A DNA stretch of 50,863 nucleotides from Gammaproteobacteria bacterium (GCA_030066085.1 JASJCI010000031.1:103626-154488), one strand, 5' to 3'; numbered from the stretch's first letter, positions 34,027 to 41,995 are shown. Made by a program: numbers and translations. Notes: generated from the letters alone by a model not told the origin.

Positions 34027-36192
34027 CTAATCGCGTGGCGGAAGCCCCGTGTGCTGGGTCAGGATCCGGCCCTTGCGCAGCCGCCCGCGGTCGCTGTTCT
34101 TGCGTCGCGGGCTGTGATACGGCTTCGTACCGCGCGGTTGATGCGTCGGAATCAGCTGATGCTTGCCGTTACCGATGAGGTCTTCACGCCCCATGCGTTT
34201 GAGCGCATCGCGCAGCATGGGCCAGTTGGCCGGGTCGTGATAACGTAAAAAAGCCTTGTGCAGGCGGCGCTGTTTTTCACCCTTTGGAATGGCCACGCTC
34301 TCGCTGTCCCGGCGCACGCGCTTGAGCGGGTTTTTGCCACTGTGGTACATCGCGGTTGCGGTTGCCATCGGCGACGGGTAAAAGTTCTGTACCTGGTCCG
34401 CGCGAAACCCGTTGCGCTTCAGCCACAGCGCCAGCTGCATCATGTCTTCGTCCGTGGTACCGGGATGCGCGGCGATGAAATAGGGAATCAGGTACTGTTC
34501 CTTGCCAGCCTTGCGCGAAAACCTGTCGAACAGCGCCTTGAATCGATCGTAGCTGCCCATGCCGGGTTTCATCATTTTCGATAACGGGCCGGTCTCGGTA
34601 TGTTCGGGCGCGATCTTCAGGTAACCGCCGACGTGGTGGGTCACCAGTTCCTCGACGTAGGCCGGCGATTCGACCGCGAGATCGTAACGCAATCCCGAGC
34701 TGATCAGGATCTTCTTGACGCCATCGACGTCGCGCGCGGCGCGGTAGAGTTCGATCAAGGCCGAGTGGTCGGTGTTCAGGTTTTCGCAGATGCCGGGAAA
34801 GACGCAGGACGGCCGGCGACAGGCAGTCTCTATCGCCTTCGACCTGCAGGCGATACGGTACATGTTTGCGGTCGGCCCGCCGAGATCGGAAATGACGCCG
34901 GTGAAGCCGGGCACACGGTCGCGAATCAGCTCGATTTCGCGCAGGATGGACTCCTGCGACCGGTTTTGAATGATGCGCCCCTCGTGTTCGGTGATCGAAC
35001 AGAAGGTGCAGCCACCGAAACAGCCGCGCATGATGTTGATCGAAAAGCGGATCATTTCATACGCCGGTATGCGCGCATCACCGTAGGCGGGGTGGGGCAC
35101 GCGCGCATAGTCGAAGCCGAACACGTAGTCCATCTCCTCGGTCGAGAGCGGGATCGCGGGCGGGTTGTACCAGACTTTGCGCCCGCCCTGGTTTTGCACC
35201 AGCGCGCGCGCGTTGCCGGGGTTGGTCTCGAGGTGTAGCACCCGGCTCGCATGCGCATACAGCACGGGATCGCGTTTTACCTGATCGAAGGCCGGCAGGC
35301 GCACCACGGTTTTGAGGCGTTTGCTCAGTTTTTGCTGCACCTTTGCCAGCTTGCCCGCGAGTTTGACCTCGGCATTTGGCGCCGTGTCCGTATCGGGATC
35401 CTCCGGGCACACGGACTCGTCGATGATCTGGTAGGGATTCAGCGGCTGCTCGACGCGGCCGGGCTTGTCGACGTTGGTCGAATCGATCACGCTCCAGTCG
35501 GCAGGCAGATCGTCGACAAAAAACGCGCTGCCGCGCACGTCGGTTATGTCGCCGATGACTTCGCCGGCGGCGAGCCGGTGGGCAACTTCGACCAGCGCGC
35601 GCTCGGCGTTGCCGAACAGCAGCAGGTCGGCCTTGGAGTCGGCCAGGATCGAGCGGCGCACCTTGTCCTGCCAGTAATCGTAATGCGCGATGCGGCGCAG
35701 GGAGGCCTCGATGCCGCCGAGCACTATGGGCACGTCGCGATAAGCCTCCCGGCAACGCTGCGCGTAGACGATGGAGCAGCGGTCCGGGCGCTTGCCGCCG
35801 ATATCGCCCGGTGTATAGGCATCGTCGCTGCGAACCTTGCGATCCGCCGTGTAGCGGTTGATCATCGAGTCCATGTTGCCCGCGGTGACACCGAAGAACA
35901 GGTTCGGTTTGCCGAGTGCGCGAAACGGGTCGGCCGACTGCCAGTCCGGCTGCGCGATGATGCCGACGCGAAATCCCTGCGCTTCCAGCAGGCGACCGAC
36001 GATGGCCATGCCGAAGCTCGGGTGATCGACATAAGCGTCGCCGGTCACGATGATCACGTCGCAGGAATCCCAGCCGAGTTGATCCATCTCGGCGCGGGAC
36101 ATCGGCAGGAACGGCGCCGTACCGAAGCACTCCGCCCAGTACAGCGGGTACTGGTTCAGCGGCCTCGGCTTGTTTGACAGTTCGATTTGCAT
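34027..36192 (-). CDS. ygiQ: YgiQ-family radical SAM protein
   Basis: 721 residues. The radical SAM cluster motif C-x3-C-x2-C is in [12 protein letters not shown] at about residues 377-384. The N-terminal domain ([19 protein letters not shown], quoted in part) and C-terminal DUF3362-like tail are those of YgiQ. The C-terminus ends in a basic, disordered stretch ([17 protein letters not shown]). The reaction is not established. It is the last conserved gene before the cassette array, which starts about 250 bp upstream of its start codon on the other strand. Confidence 0.93.
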   Translation of the reverse strand: MQIELSNKPRPLNQYPLYWAECFGTAPFLPMSRAEMDQLGWDSCDVIIVTGDAYVDHPSFGMAIVGRLLEAQGFRVGIIAQPDWQSADPFRALGKPNLFFGVTAGNMDSMINRYTADRKVRSDDAYTPGDIGGKRPDRCSIVYAQRCREAYRDVPIVLGGIEASLRRIAHYDYWQDKVRRSILADSKADLLLFGNAERALVEVAHRLAAGEVIGDITDVRGSAFFVDDLPADWSVIDSTNVDKPGRVEQPLNPYQIIDESVCPEDPDTDTAPNAEVKLAGKLAKVQQKLSKRLKTVVRLPAFDQVKRDPVLYAHASRVLHLETNPGNARALVQNQGGRKVWYNPPAIPLSTEEMDYVFGFDYARVPHPAYGDARIPAYEMIRFSINIMRGCFGGCTFCSITEHEGRIIQNRSQESILREIELIRDRVPGFTGVISDLGGPTANMYRIACRSKAIETACRRPSCVFPGICENLNTDHSALIELYRAARDVDGVKKILISSGLRYDLAVESPAYVEELVTHHVGGYLKIAPEHTETGPLSKMMKPGMGSYDRFKALFDRFSRKAGKEQYLIPYFIAAHPGTTDEDMMQLALWLKRNGFRADQVQNFYPSPMATATAMYHSGKNPLKRVRRDSESVAIPKGEKQRRLHKAFLRYHDPANWPMLRDALKRMGREDLIGNGKHQLIPTHQPRGTKPYHSPRRKNSDRGRLRKGRILTQHTGLPPRD

Positions 36193-36443
36193 GGCATCTG
36201 GCTCCAGGCTGGGGATTCTACCGAAGCCGCGCGCAAATGTATCCGCAGCGCCCGCGGTATTTTGTCAGCTATCGATAGCGGGCATATGCGATGCTTCTAG
36301 CTGTTTTTCGCCGAAAATCAGTCAATTTCGTCGAGGATAGACCCAAAAACCCGGATTAAGGGCCTCGTTTGCACTGTGATTCCCGAACGAATTAGACTGC
36401 AACCCTAAAACCAGGGTAAAAGACGGCTGCCGTCCATATCACT
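36193..36443 (+). promoter_or_regulatory. Intergenic region upstream of the cassette array, possible promoter
   Basis: 251 bp between ygiQ and cassette 1. A sigma-70-like arrangement TTGTCA (36262-36267), 17 bp, TATGCG (36285-36290) points into the array. The spacer contains the perfect 12-bp palindrome GCTATCGATAGC (36268-36279). A small inverted repeat GACGG-CTG-CCGTC occurs at 36422-36434. No attI site could be defined and no open frame here looks real. Promoter function is inference. Confidence 0.35.
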
Positions 36444-36459
36444 GCTAGGAAGAAACACC

Positions 36460-36750
36460 ATGCGTCAACTCAGATCTGAAATATCGGAAAAATTGGATGG
36501 CGCACCTAAAATTTGCATCATTAGTTTTTGGGTGACAATCATTGCTCTTATTTCCGCCACAGTTGGGGCGTCACTACTAATCATAGGTGGCTTTGAGATT
36601 GGGAGGGCAATAGCACTCATAAGCATTCCAATTGGATCACTTAGCATCTTTGTGGGACTTGGTGGAGTTATTTATAAGTCGTACGAAGACCGAGAAAATT
36701 TAAAGGCATATAGAAAAAGATATGAGAATCCAAGGCAACCGTGGGAATAA
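36460..36750 (+). CDS. Cassette 1: small membrane protein
   Basis: 96 residues, not recognised. Two hydrophobic segments (IISFWVTIIALISATVGASL and IALISIPIGSLSIFVGLGG, about residues 19-70) lie between a charged N-terminus and a basic/acidic tail (SYEDRENLKAYRKRYENP). Predicted inner-membrane hairpin with both ends in the cytoplasm. The ribosome binding site AGGA (36447-36450) is part of the presumed recombination box. Much AT-richer than ygiQ. Confidence 0.75.
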   Translation: MRQLRSEISEKLDGAPKICIISFWVTIIALISATVGASLLIIGGFEIGRAIALISIPIGSLSIFVGLGGVIYKSYEDRENLKAYRKRYENPRQPWE

Positions 36751-36756
36751 TGTTTC

Positions 36757-36829
36757 TCCTAACAAGCGCATGCAGCCGGACCGCCAGCCGGCTACGCCGT
36801 CTGTCGGCCGCTGATGCTGGACGTTAGGC
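36757..36829 (+). repeat. attC site 1
   Basis: R'' TCCTAAC (36757-36763) and R' GTTAGGC (36823-36829), with AACAAGCGCATGCAG and GCTGATGCTGGACG as inner boxes. The arms between form an imperfect GC-rich hairpin with one unpaired base between the GCAT and CAG parts, the usual strand-selection feature. Confidence 0.87.
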
Positions 36830-36836
36830 GCAACAG

Positions 36837-37310
36837 GTGAGGAGCATATCAATAGTTCTGTTTTTGGCATTGGCGCTACTATCTTGTAATCAAATTCATC
36901 CGTGGGAAGAATTTGAGAAGTACCCCAATGCACTTAACTTTGAAATACGCGAACTAGGGAACGGAACTGCGAACCAGGCAAGCTTCTATATCGAAGAAGC
37001 CTATCCGTTCGATGGGGTCATTGAGCACTATAGGAATCAAGCTGGCCCAAACTGGAAGCCATGTCCATCCGATGAAAATTGGCGGAGTTATGTCGACTCA
37101 ACAACTGGAAAGCAAATTCTTGTACATGAACTTAAAAAATACTGGGCAAACCACAAAGTATCACGGCTTTTGATACTGGCAGTCTCGTATCGATCAGTGG
37201 AGTTCGAAAACATGAGTGAACCAAATACAAAAAAGCAAGACGTGTTTTTGATCGAGTATCGAGAAAGAAACCTGGACTCAGCACTAAAAAGGCTAAAACT
37301 TGATTGTTAA
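36837..37310 (+). CDS. Cassette 2: predicted lipoprotein
   Basis: 157 residues. GTG start only 13 bp after the cassette junction, so almost no leader. Signal sequence RSISIVLFLALALLSC with lipobox LLSC (Cys about residue 17). The mature protein is acidic and soluble-looking (PWEEFEKYPNALNFEIREL; YPFDGVIEHYRNQAGPNWKPC, each quoted in part). No family recognised. Ends 18 bp before the next attC. Confidence 0.72.
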   Translation: MRSISIVLFLALALLSCNQIHPWEEFEKYPNALNFEIRELGNGTANQASFYIEEAYPFDGVIEHYRNQAGPNWKPCPSDENWRSYVDSTTGKQILVHELKKYWANHKVSRLLILAVSYRSVEFENMSEPNTKKQDVFLIEYRERNLDSALKRLKLDC

Positions 37311-37328
37311 GTCAGAACCTTCGTTTGC

Positions 37329-37403
37329 GCCTAACAAGCTCAGGCAGTCCGACCTCACAAGTCGCTGCGCGCCTTGCGAGACCGCTGATGCTGGACGTTA
37401 GAA
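37329..37403 (+). repeat. attC site 2
   Basis: R'' GCCTAAC is the exact complement of attC 1 R' (GTTAGGC). Its own R' is GTTAGAA (37397-37403). Inner boxes AACAAGCTCAGGC and GCTGATGCTGGACG. Confidence 0.88.
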
Positions 37404-37408
37404 GCAAA

Positions 37409-37792
37409 ATGAAAACCCTCGTCTTCATTTTTTTGGCAATAACCTCCGATACAGTCTTTGCATGTACCCCATTTCACTTTGATTACGGTCACGCGACTTA
37501 TGTGTACCTCGGGCAAATTGAAAAGATAGACCGTCCGTGGTACCACTGGATTCAAAGAAAAACAAAAGTTCAAATCCATTTTGGGATAAAAAAGTATTGG
37601 AAGGGCGATCCCAAACAACACATAGTGCAAAAAACTGAAGGGACTTTCGGTAACTGTGGCACTACATCATATGAAGAAGGAGAACAGTATGTAGTTTTCT
37701 CTGTACCCGTTATAGATTCGGAATGGATTGTTCTGCGAACATATACCCGTGGCTATGGCGCAATTCTCGACGAAATATATAAAACACAATAA
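37409..37792 (+). CDS. Cassette 3: secreted TIMP/NTR-like protein
   Basis: 127 residues. ATG 37409 lies 5 bp past the attC R' box. A signal peptide is cleaved before CTPFHFDYG (cut near VFA-C, residue 18). The layout N-terminal Cys, YVYLGQI strand, KYWKG, then FGNCGTTSYEEGEQYVVFSV is that of the netrin/TIMP-like (NTR) barrel, where an exposed N-terminal Cys and a C-G-x-x-[FY]-x-x-G-x-x-Y block are typical. Function of bacterial NTR-like proteins is poorly known. Call is by motif only. Confidence 0.7.
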   Translation: MKTLVFIFLAITSDTVFACTPFHFDYGHATYVYLGQIEKIDRPWYHWIQRKTKVQIHFGIKKYWKGDPKQHIVQKTEGTFGNCGTTSYEEGEQYVVFSVPVIDSEWIVLRTYTRGYGAILDEIYKTQ

Positions 37793-37795
37793 TGC

Positions 37796-37870
37796 TTCTA
37801 ACAAGCGCATGCAGACGAACCGCTCCATGCGCTACGCGCTTTCCGCGGCCGCTGATGCAGGACGTTAGAT
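37796..37870 (+). repeat. attC site 3
   Basis: R'' TTCTAAC is the exact complement of attC 2 R' (GTTAGAA). R' is GTTAGAT (37864-37870). Inner boxes AACAAGCGCATGCAGACG and GCTGATGCAGGACG. Confidence 0.9.
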
Positions 37871-38354
37871 GTCACTAGAAATCATCGCAGATCCAAAAAC
37901 GAGATACTGGATATCAACTGGACTGGTTATTACCTTTTTCCACTATTCGACATACCTCTGGCCATTACTTTTTGACGACGCTGTAATAACTCGCCTGCAA
38001 GACAGCCCTGAATTCCTCGAGGGCATGCGAATTCACCTGGCCTTTTTTATTGCAATTTCCACAGTCGCGATTCTATTTGCATTCAAACAATTCAAGTATT
38101 GGCGAGTGGCAACGCTATTGGTTTGCTTACTCGGAATATACAACGGCGAAACAGTAGACGTATTTCATTACTGGTTTAAAGATATAGATTCTTTCGAGCA
38201 GTTATCCTCCAGGTGGGAATCGCATAGTAAATATCCTTGGCTTATGGCCGCGGGTTTTCGAAATGGTATATTCATACCACTTCTATATTTGGCAGTAGTA
38301 TTTCTGACCATTAAAGACTTGAATCTAAGAAAAAATGGCAGAGGTGACATCTAA
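37869..38354 (+). CDS. Cassette 4: membrane protein whose start and stop lie in attC boxes
   Basis: 161 residues, not recognised, with four hydrophobic segments (TGLVITFFHYSTYLWPLLF, HLAFFIAISTVAILFAF, VATLLVCLLGIYNG, FIPLLYLAVVFLTI). The ATG (37869-37871) overlaps the R' box GTTAGAT and the TAA stop (38352-38354) is inside the next R'' box ATCTAAC, so coding sequence fills the entire cassette. There is no room for a leader; translation would need read-through coupling or leaderless start. Confidence 0.75.
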   Translation: MSLEIIADPKTRYWISTGLVITFFHYSTYLWPLLFDDAVITRLQDSPEFLEGMRIHLAFFIAISTVAILFAFKQFKYWRVATLLVCLLGIYNGETVDVFHYWFKDIDSFEQLSSRWESHSKYPWLMAAGFRNGIFIPLLYLAVVFLTIKDLNLRKNGRGDI

Positions 38355-38421
38355 CGAGCGCATGTAGACGGACCGCCAGCCGGCTGCGCCGTCTGGCGGC
38401 CGCTGATGCGAGGCGTCAGAG
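38349..38421 (+). repeat. attC site 4
   Basis: R'' ATCTAAC matches the complement of attC 3 R' GTTAGAT, and the match extends to 10 bases (GACATCTAAC). R' is GTCAGAG, one change from the consensus. Inner boxes GAGCGCATGTAGACGG and GCTGATGCGAGGC. Confidence 0.86.
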
Positions 38422-38438
38422 TGAACAAAGGTTCCAAA

Positions 38439-38807
38439 ATGAAAACAATAGAACAAACCAGCCTTGTGCTCCTGTCAACGACATTTGTAGTTGTAGCTTT
38501 CGCACTAGGGATGATTTTCCTGAGCGACTACCTCATACACCCGCCTCTCTTTATTGAACCCCCCGAATTACAGGAATACTCAGCTGTAAAACTGCTAAAT
38601 GAGTCAACTAATTTCGAACAGTTAAAAAAGACCTGTTCCATCTGGGCAGAAAGAGACGACGAAAACAGGAAGTTTCTCAATGACATGAATGACCGGATAA
38701 ATTCATCCTTGCAGGGTCTTGCCATCGGTGTCTTATGGTTTTGTGTTTTTGTTGGCGCAGGATTAATCTACATAAACGTCATTGCCAGGCGAATGTCTCG
38801 TGTTTGA
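38439..38807 (+). CDS. Cassette 5: small two-span membrane protein
   Basis: 122 residues from MKTIEQTSL. Transmembrane segments at about 8-31 and 95-118 flank an extracytoplasmic loop of about 60 residues with a charged helical stretch (FEQLKKTCSIWAERDDENRKF, quoted in part). ATG 38439 is chosen because AAAGG sits 7 bp upstream; an in-frame GTG at 38421 is within the attC box. No family recognised. Confidence 0.72.
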   Translation: MKTIEQTSLVLLSTTFVVVAFALGMIFLSDYLIHPPLFIEPPELQEYSAVKLLNESTNFEQLKKTCSIWAERDDENRKFLNDMNDRINSSLQGLAIGVLWFCVFVGAGLIYINVIARRMSRV

Positions 38808-38816
38808 TTCCGCTCA

Positions 38817-38891
38817 ATCCAACAAGCGCATGCGGCCGGGCCATGTCACTCGCCACGCGAGGGAAATGGCCGCTGATGCGAAGCGTTGTGT
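38817..38891 (+). repeat. attC site 5
   Basis: R'' ATCCAAC and R' GTTGTGT (38885-38891). Inner boxes AACAAGCGCATGCGGCC and GCTGATGCGAAGC. R'' does not match attC 4 R', suggesting mutation or cassette loss at that junction. Confidence 0.78.
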
Positions 38892-38921
38892 TTCAAGCAA
38901 CTTGATATCCGGTAACCAGGC

Positions 38922-39377
38922 ATGAGTCTTTCATTCAAAAAAGCCGAGCCGTCTGACCTGCCGGTACTAATGCGCTTCATGCAGGAATTTCATGAGTTCG
39001 ATCACGACGATCCATTTGATGAGGTTCCAGCGAAGAGGGCTATGGAAAAAGTGATCTCGGATGAACGAGCCGGATTTGTATGGTTAATCAAATCCTCTGG
39101 CGAAGATGTTGGTTACTTGGTGTTAACGCTGCATTACAGACTTGAGTCGCGAGGCACATGCGCTAACCTGGACGAGCTTTTTATAAACGAGGAAAATCGT
39201 GGCCAGGGAATTGGCCGCAAAGCAATGAAATTTCTCGAGAACACTTGCAGGGAGCGCGGCGTTGCCGCCATGCAATTAGAGGTGAAAAAGGATAATCCCG
39301 AGGCTGCTTCCTTGTATGAGAAAGTGGGGTTCGAAAAACTTGATCGTGATTTCATGCTAAAGGATATTGCCACATAA
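38922..39377 (+). CDS. Cassette 6: GNAT-family N-acetyltransferase
   Basis: 151 residues. Acetyl-CoA-binding motif A: NEENRGQGIGRKAMKFLE (R/Q-x-x-G-x-G). Motif B: DNPEAASLYEKVGFEKL. Substrate unknown; such cassettes are common in integron arrays and sometimes act on amines or antibiotics. The TAA stop at 39375-39377 overlaps the attC R'' box. Confidence 0.9.
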   Translation: MSLSFKKAEPSDLPVLMRFMQEFHEFDHDDPFDEVPAKRAMEKVISDERAGFVWLIKSSGEDVGYLVLTLHYRLESRGTCANLDELFINEENRGQGIGRKAMKFLENTCRERGVAAMQLEVKKDNPEAASLYEKVGFEKLDRDFMLKDIAT

Positions 39378-39446
39378 CAAGCGCATGCAGCTGTACCTCA
39401 CCAATTGCTACGCACCTTGTGAGGCCGCTTACGCTGGACGGCAAGC
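39372..39446 (+). repeat. attC site 6
   Basis: R'' ACATAAC differs by one base from the complement of attC 5 R' (GTTGTGT). The right end is decayed: GGCAAGC (39440-39446) instead of GTTRRRY. Inner boxes AACAAGCGCATGCAGC and CCGCTTACGCTGGACG. Confidence 0.78.
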
Positions 39447-39524
39447 AGCACAATACGTCGAGATCGAGATTTCTAGCGCTAACATTTATCGCTGTAGCTC
39501 CGCGGAAGTCCACGGGAGGGTAGC

Positions 39525-39959
39525 TTGAAACAGATCGGGATAGATAAAGCATCAAGTGTCGCCTGCTTCTCGGTTCGTGCCATCGTGTTGGCCTTTTTCC
39601 TTGTATCCCCGCAAGCCAATGCAACTGGCATTATGCTGCCAGACATGGGGCTGGACGAGGCCTTTTTAGTTATCTTCGGGTCCTTTTCGGTGGCATTGGT
39701 GTTTTGGGCAGCCATAAGATTTACTCCTTTTTGGAGAGCAAGACTAAAACTGAACTCTGGCCTGGCGTTACTGGCGAAAATCAATCCACCCCTTCTCGCA
39801 ATCGTTGTCATAGCTTCAGGGTTTTTCTTTTTGTCGGATTCCTGGCTACTGCTGATTCCCATGTTTTTGGGAGCGCCGCTTGCGGTGCTCGGAATCCTCA
39901 TTGAATTGATTTGGGGTTTAGTGATTAAACCCACCGATCAGGAGGACTTGCCCAGATAA
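39525..39959 (+). CDS. Cassette 7: membrane protein with TTG start
   Basis: 144 residues. The TTG at 39525 follows a strong ribosome binding site (GGGAGGG, 39514-39520), and no ATG fits. An N-terminal signal or first membrane segment (VRAIVLAFFLVSPQANA) is followed by segments near FLVIFGSFSVALVFWAAI, LLAIVVIASGFFFLS and WLLLIPMFLGAPLAVLGILI. Not recognised. Confidence 0.72.
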   Translation: MKQIGIDKASSVACFSVRAIVLAFFLVSPQANATGIMLPDMGLDEAFLVIFGSFSVALVFWAAIRFTPFWRARLKLNSGLALLAKINPPLLAIVVIASGFFFLSDSWLLLIPMFLGAPLAVLGILIELIWGLVIKPTDQEDLPR

Positions 39960-40167
39960 AGCAGAAAACAGGGGGGGGCGAAAAACGGGCGAAACGGATC
40001 ACAAGCATTCGACGTTGCGGATCATGCCCGGGAATCAGTACCCTCTTGGCGTGCCAAAACCAATACCGTTGGACATGGCAGTCCTTCTGTCTCCAATCCA
40101 ATTTGGGGTAAGGTTTTTGTGCGCAACCTGTATGATTGCCGGGCTTGTCGAATACAGGCAAATTGGA
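39960..40167. other. Non-coding tail of cassette 7
   Basis: 208 bp after the membrane-protein stop and before attC 7. It starts with a G8 homopolymer (39971-39979 region) and contains GACGTTGCGG (40011-40020), which resembles the right end of an attC. It may be the remnant of another cassette or of a lost gene. I see no convincing open frame. Confidence 0.45.
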
Positions 40168-40230
40168 GCCTGACAAGTGCGTGCAGACGGACGTGGCCTT
40201 TGGCCACGCCGCTTATGCGAGGCGTTATGC
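40168..40230 (+). repeat. attC site 7
   Basis: Short site (63 bp): R'' GCCTGAC, R' GTTATGC (40224-40230). Inner boxes ACAAGTGCGTGCAGACGG and GCTTATGCGAGGC, with a hairpin of CGTGGCC and GGCCACG. Confidence 0.83.
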
Positions 40231-40272
40231 GGCAACACCGCGTAGATTCTGATCCCCAGGAGAACCTGGAAC

Positions 40273-41022
40273 ATGCCAAACAATCGAGTCGCAATACTGA
40301 CGGGAACCGGCCAGGGTATTGGCGCTGGCTGTGCTCGTGAAATGGCCAAAGCCGGCTACAAGGTTTCGCTGATGTCGCCATCTGATCGCAGTGTAAAACT
40401 GGCTAAAGAATTGGGTGGTATTGGGCGTGCCGGCTCGGTACTTGAAGTTGATGACCTGCAGGCGCTCGTCGATAGCACCATGGAGAAATACGGGAGAATT
40501 GATGCCGTTATCAGCAATATGGGACACGGCGGCAGTGTTCCGGAGGAAATTAAAACCGTTGGTTTCGATCCGGACTTCGACGGACCTTTGCTCGAACTGA
40601 GCGACGAGCTATGGCATGAAAGCCTCGATATGTATGTATTGAACGTGGTAAAGCTCGCTCGTATTGTCACGCCAATCATGATCGATCAAAACGGAGGGGC
40701 CTTCGTCAATATCTCTTCCATGAATGCAATCGAGCCGAGGGCGCCTTACCCGATGAGTATGCTTCGGGCCACCTTGCACAGTTTTTCCAAGCTTTACGGA
40801 GATCGATACGCCAGGCACAACATTCGGATGAACAATCTATTACCCGGGTTTTGCGAAAACGTGAACCTGTCCGAATTTGCCAGGAAGTCTATTCCTGCGC
40901 AGCGGCCAGCTACTTTTGCAGAAATCGGGCAAACGTGTGTGTTCCTGGCGTCTGACGAAGCCAGATATATCACCGGCCAGAGTATTTTGTCTGACGGCGG
41001 CATGAATCGGGCAGTTCGGTAA
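40273..41022 (+). CDS. Cassette 8: SDR-family protein without the catalytic lysine
   Basis: 249 residues with a classical SDR fold: TGTGQGIGAG (cofactor loop, about 10-19), VNISSM (catalytic-Ser region), NNLLPGF and SILSDGG at the end. The active-site tyrosine region reads Y159-PMS-M163: the lysine of Y-x3-K is replaced by methionine. The downstream context RATLHSFSKLYGDRYA is like a divergent SDR subgroup I remember with FPxS-x-x-RA in place of Y-x-x-x-K, so this may be a natural variant rather than decay. Activity as a reductase is uncertain. Confidence 0.85.
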   Translation: MPNNRVAILTGTGQGIGAGCAREMAKAGYKVSLMSPSDRSVKLAKELGGIGRAGSVLEVDDLQALVDSTMEKYGRIDAVISNMGHGGSVPEEIKTVGFDPDFDGPLLELSDELWHESLDMYVLNVVKLARIVTPIMIDQNGGAFVNISSMNAIEPRAPYPMSMLRATLHSFSKLYGDRYARHNIRMNNLLPGFCENVNLSEFARKSIPAQRPATFAEIGQTCVFLASDEARYITGQSILSDGGMNRAVR

Positions 41023-41034
41023 AATCATCATGCC

Positions 41035-41109
41035 GCATAACAAGTGCGCGCAGCCGGACCCTGCAAGACGCTGCGCGGCTTGTCAGGCCGTTGCTTCCAG
41101 GCGCCAGGC
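41035..41109 (+). repeat. attC site 8
   Basis: R'' GCATAAC is the exact complement of attC 7 R', and the match continues to 10 bases (GCCGCATAAC). The right end is degenerate; GCCAGGC (41103-41109) is the best candidate for a mutated GTTAGGC. Inner box AACAAGTGCGCGCAGCCGG. Confidence 0.7.
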
Positions 41110-41133
41110 GTTTTTCAATTTGGAGACGATTCG

Positions 41134-41466
41134 ATGATAAAAAGAATTTGGCACGGATGGACGACTCCTGAAAATGCGGATATTTATCAGCAACTGCTCC
41201 ATGACCATGTCTTCCCGGGCATCGAAGCAAAAGGTATTCCGGGTCACCGGAGTATCGAGCTTCTGCGCAGGGAGCATGAAGCCGAGGTCGAGTTCGTCGT
41301 TATCATGGCCTTTGACTCACTGCAAAACGTGATCGATTTCCAGGGCCAGGATTATGCTCGAGCTTATATTCCTGAAGAGGCGCGGAAAGTGCTTGAACGA
41401 TGGGATGAACATGCCTCTCATTACGAAATCAAAGAACTGAGAAAGTATGACCGAATTGATCCCTGA
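41134..41466 (+). CDS. Cassette 9: small ABM-like (dimeric alpha/beta barrel) protein
   Basis: 110 residues from MIKRIWHGWT. The pattern of strand, helix with paired residues (PENADIYQQLLHDHVFPGIE, in part), strand (HRSIELLRREHEAEVEFVVIMAFDS, in part) and final AYIPEEARKVLERWDEHASHYEI fits antibiotic-biosynthesis-monooxygenase-like small dimeric proteins. Catalytic function cannot be read from the sequence. The stop TGA overlaps the next R'' box. Confidence 0.78.
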   Translation: MIKRIWHGWTTPENADIYQQLLHDHVFPGIEAKGIPGHRSIELLRREHEAEVEFVVIMAFDSLQNVIDFQGQDYARAYIPEEARKVLERWDEHASHYEIKELRKYDRIDP

Positions 41467-41532
41467 CAGACGCATGACGGCGGATCGAAAGCGGCGACGC
41501 CGTCTTTCGTCCGCTGATGCCGGGCGTTAGAA
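41461..41532 (+). repeat. attC site 9
   Basis: R'' CCCTGAC, R' GTTAGAA (41526-41532). Inner boxes GACAGACGCATGACGGCGG and CCGCTGATGCCGGGC; hairpin arms GACGGCGGATCGAAAG and CTTTCGTCCGC. Confidence 0.82.
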
Positions 41533-41614
41533 GTTGAGAGGCATTTCCCAATGCACAGCTGCTGATTTATGATTTAAAAATTACCAACAAAAAAATACAA
41601 AACAGGAGGAGGCC

Positions 41615-41977
41615 GTGGCGAAATTATTAATCCATGTAACAACAGCACCTGAAGATCCTACCAAGGCGGCTTTGTCGTTTCTTGTCGCGAAAACAGCCCT
41701 GGCCGAAGGTCATGAAGTAAACCTGTTTCTCGCGGGAGAATCCGTAAGACTTCTTGATGCGGAAACGCTGGAATCTTTGCAGGGACTGGGGACCGGTAAT
41801 CTCAAGGAACACTACGACGCTATTGTAGAAAATGGCGGGCAGTTTTACTTGTCTGGCATGTCGGCAAAAGCAAGAGGCTATGACGAGTCATTGATAGACG
41901 GAAAACCGGCCCGGTTTGCAATGCCTGATATGCTGGTAAAGCTTTTGACCGAGTCCGACAGGTCACTGACCTACTAA
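41615..41977 (+). CDS. Cassette 10: DsrE/DsrF-like protein
   Basis: 120 residues. GTG start behind the strong ribosome binding site AGGAGGAGG. The alpha/beta pattern KLLIHVTTAPEDPTKAALSF, then EVNLFLAGESVRLL is that of the DsrE/F sulfur-relay or peroxiredoxin-like family. There is no Cys in the protein, so a thiol-transfer role is unlikely for this member. The leader of about 80 bp before the start is AT-rich and contains ATTTATGATTTAAAAATTA. Confidence 0.8.
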   Translation: MAKLLIHVTTAPEDPTKAALSFLVAKTALAEGHEVNLFLAGESVRLLDAETLESLQGLGTGNLKEHYDAIVENGGQFYLSGMSAKARGYDESLIDGKPARFAMPDMLVKLLTESDRSLTY

Positions 41978-41995
41978 ACTGGCGGACGAGTCACC

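Noticed and set aside
38406-38438. Earlier start for cassette 5 (ATG 38406 or GTG 38421)
   Set aside because: Both lie inside the attC site; ATG 38439 has a spaced AAAGG ribosome binding site.
36460-38807. Toxin-antitoxin pairs among the small cassette genes
   Set aside because: No pair of overlapping short genes and no toxin motif; each cassette carries one gene, mostly membrane or secreted.
40273-41022. SDR cassette gene as a pseudogene
   Set aside because: The frame is complete, the cofactor and C-terminal motifs are intact, and the YPMS-M-LRA context resembles a known variant subgroup.
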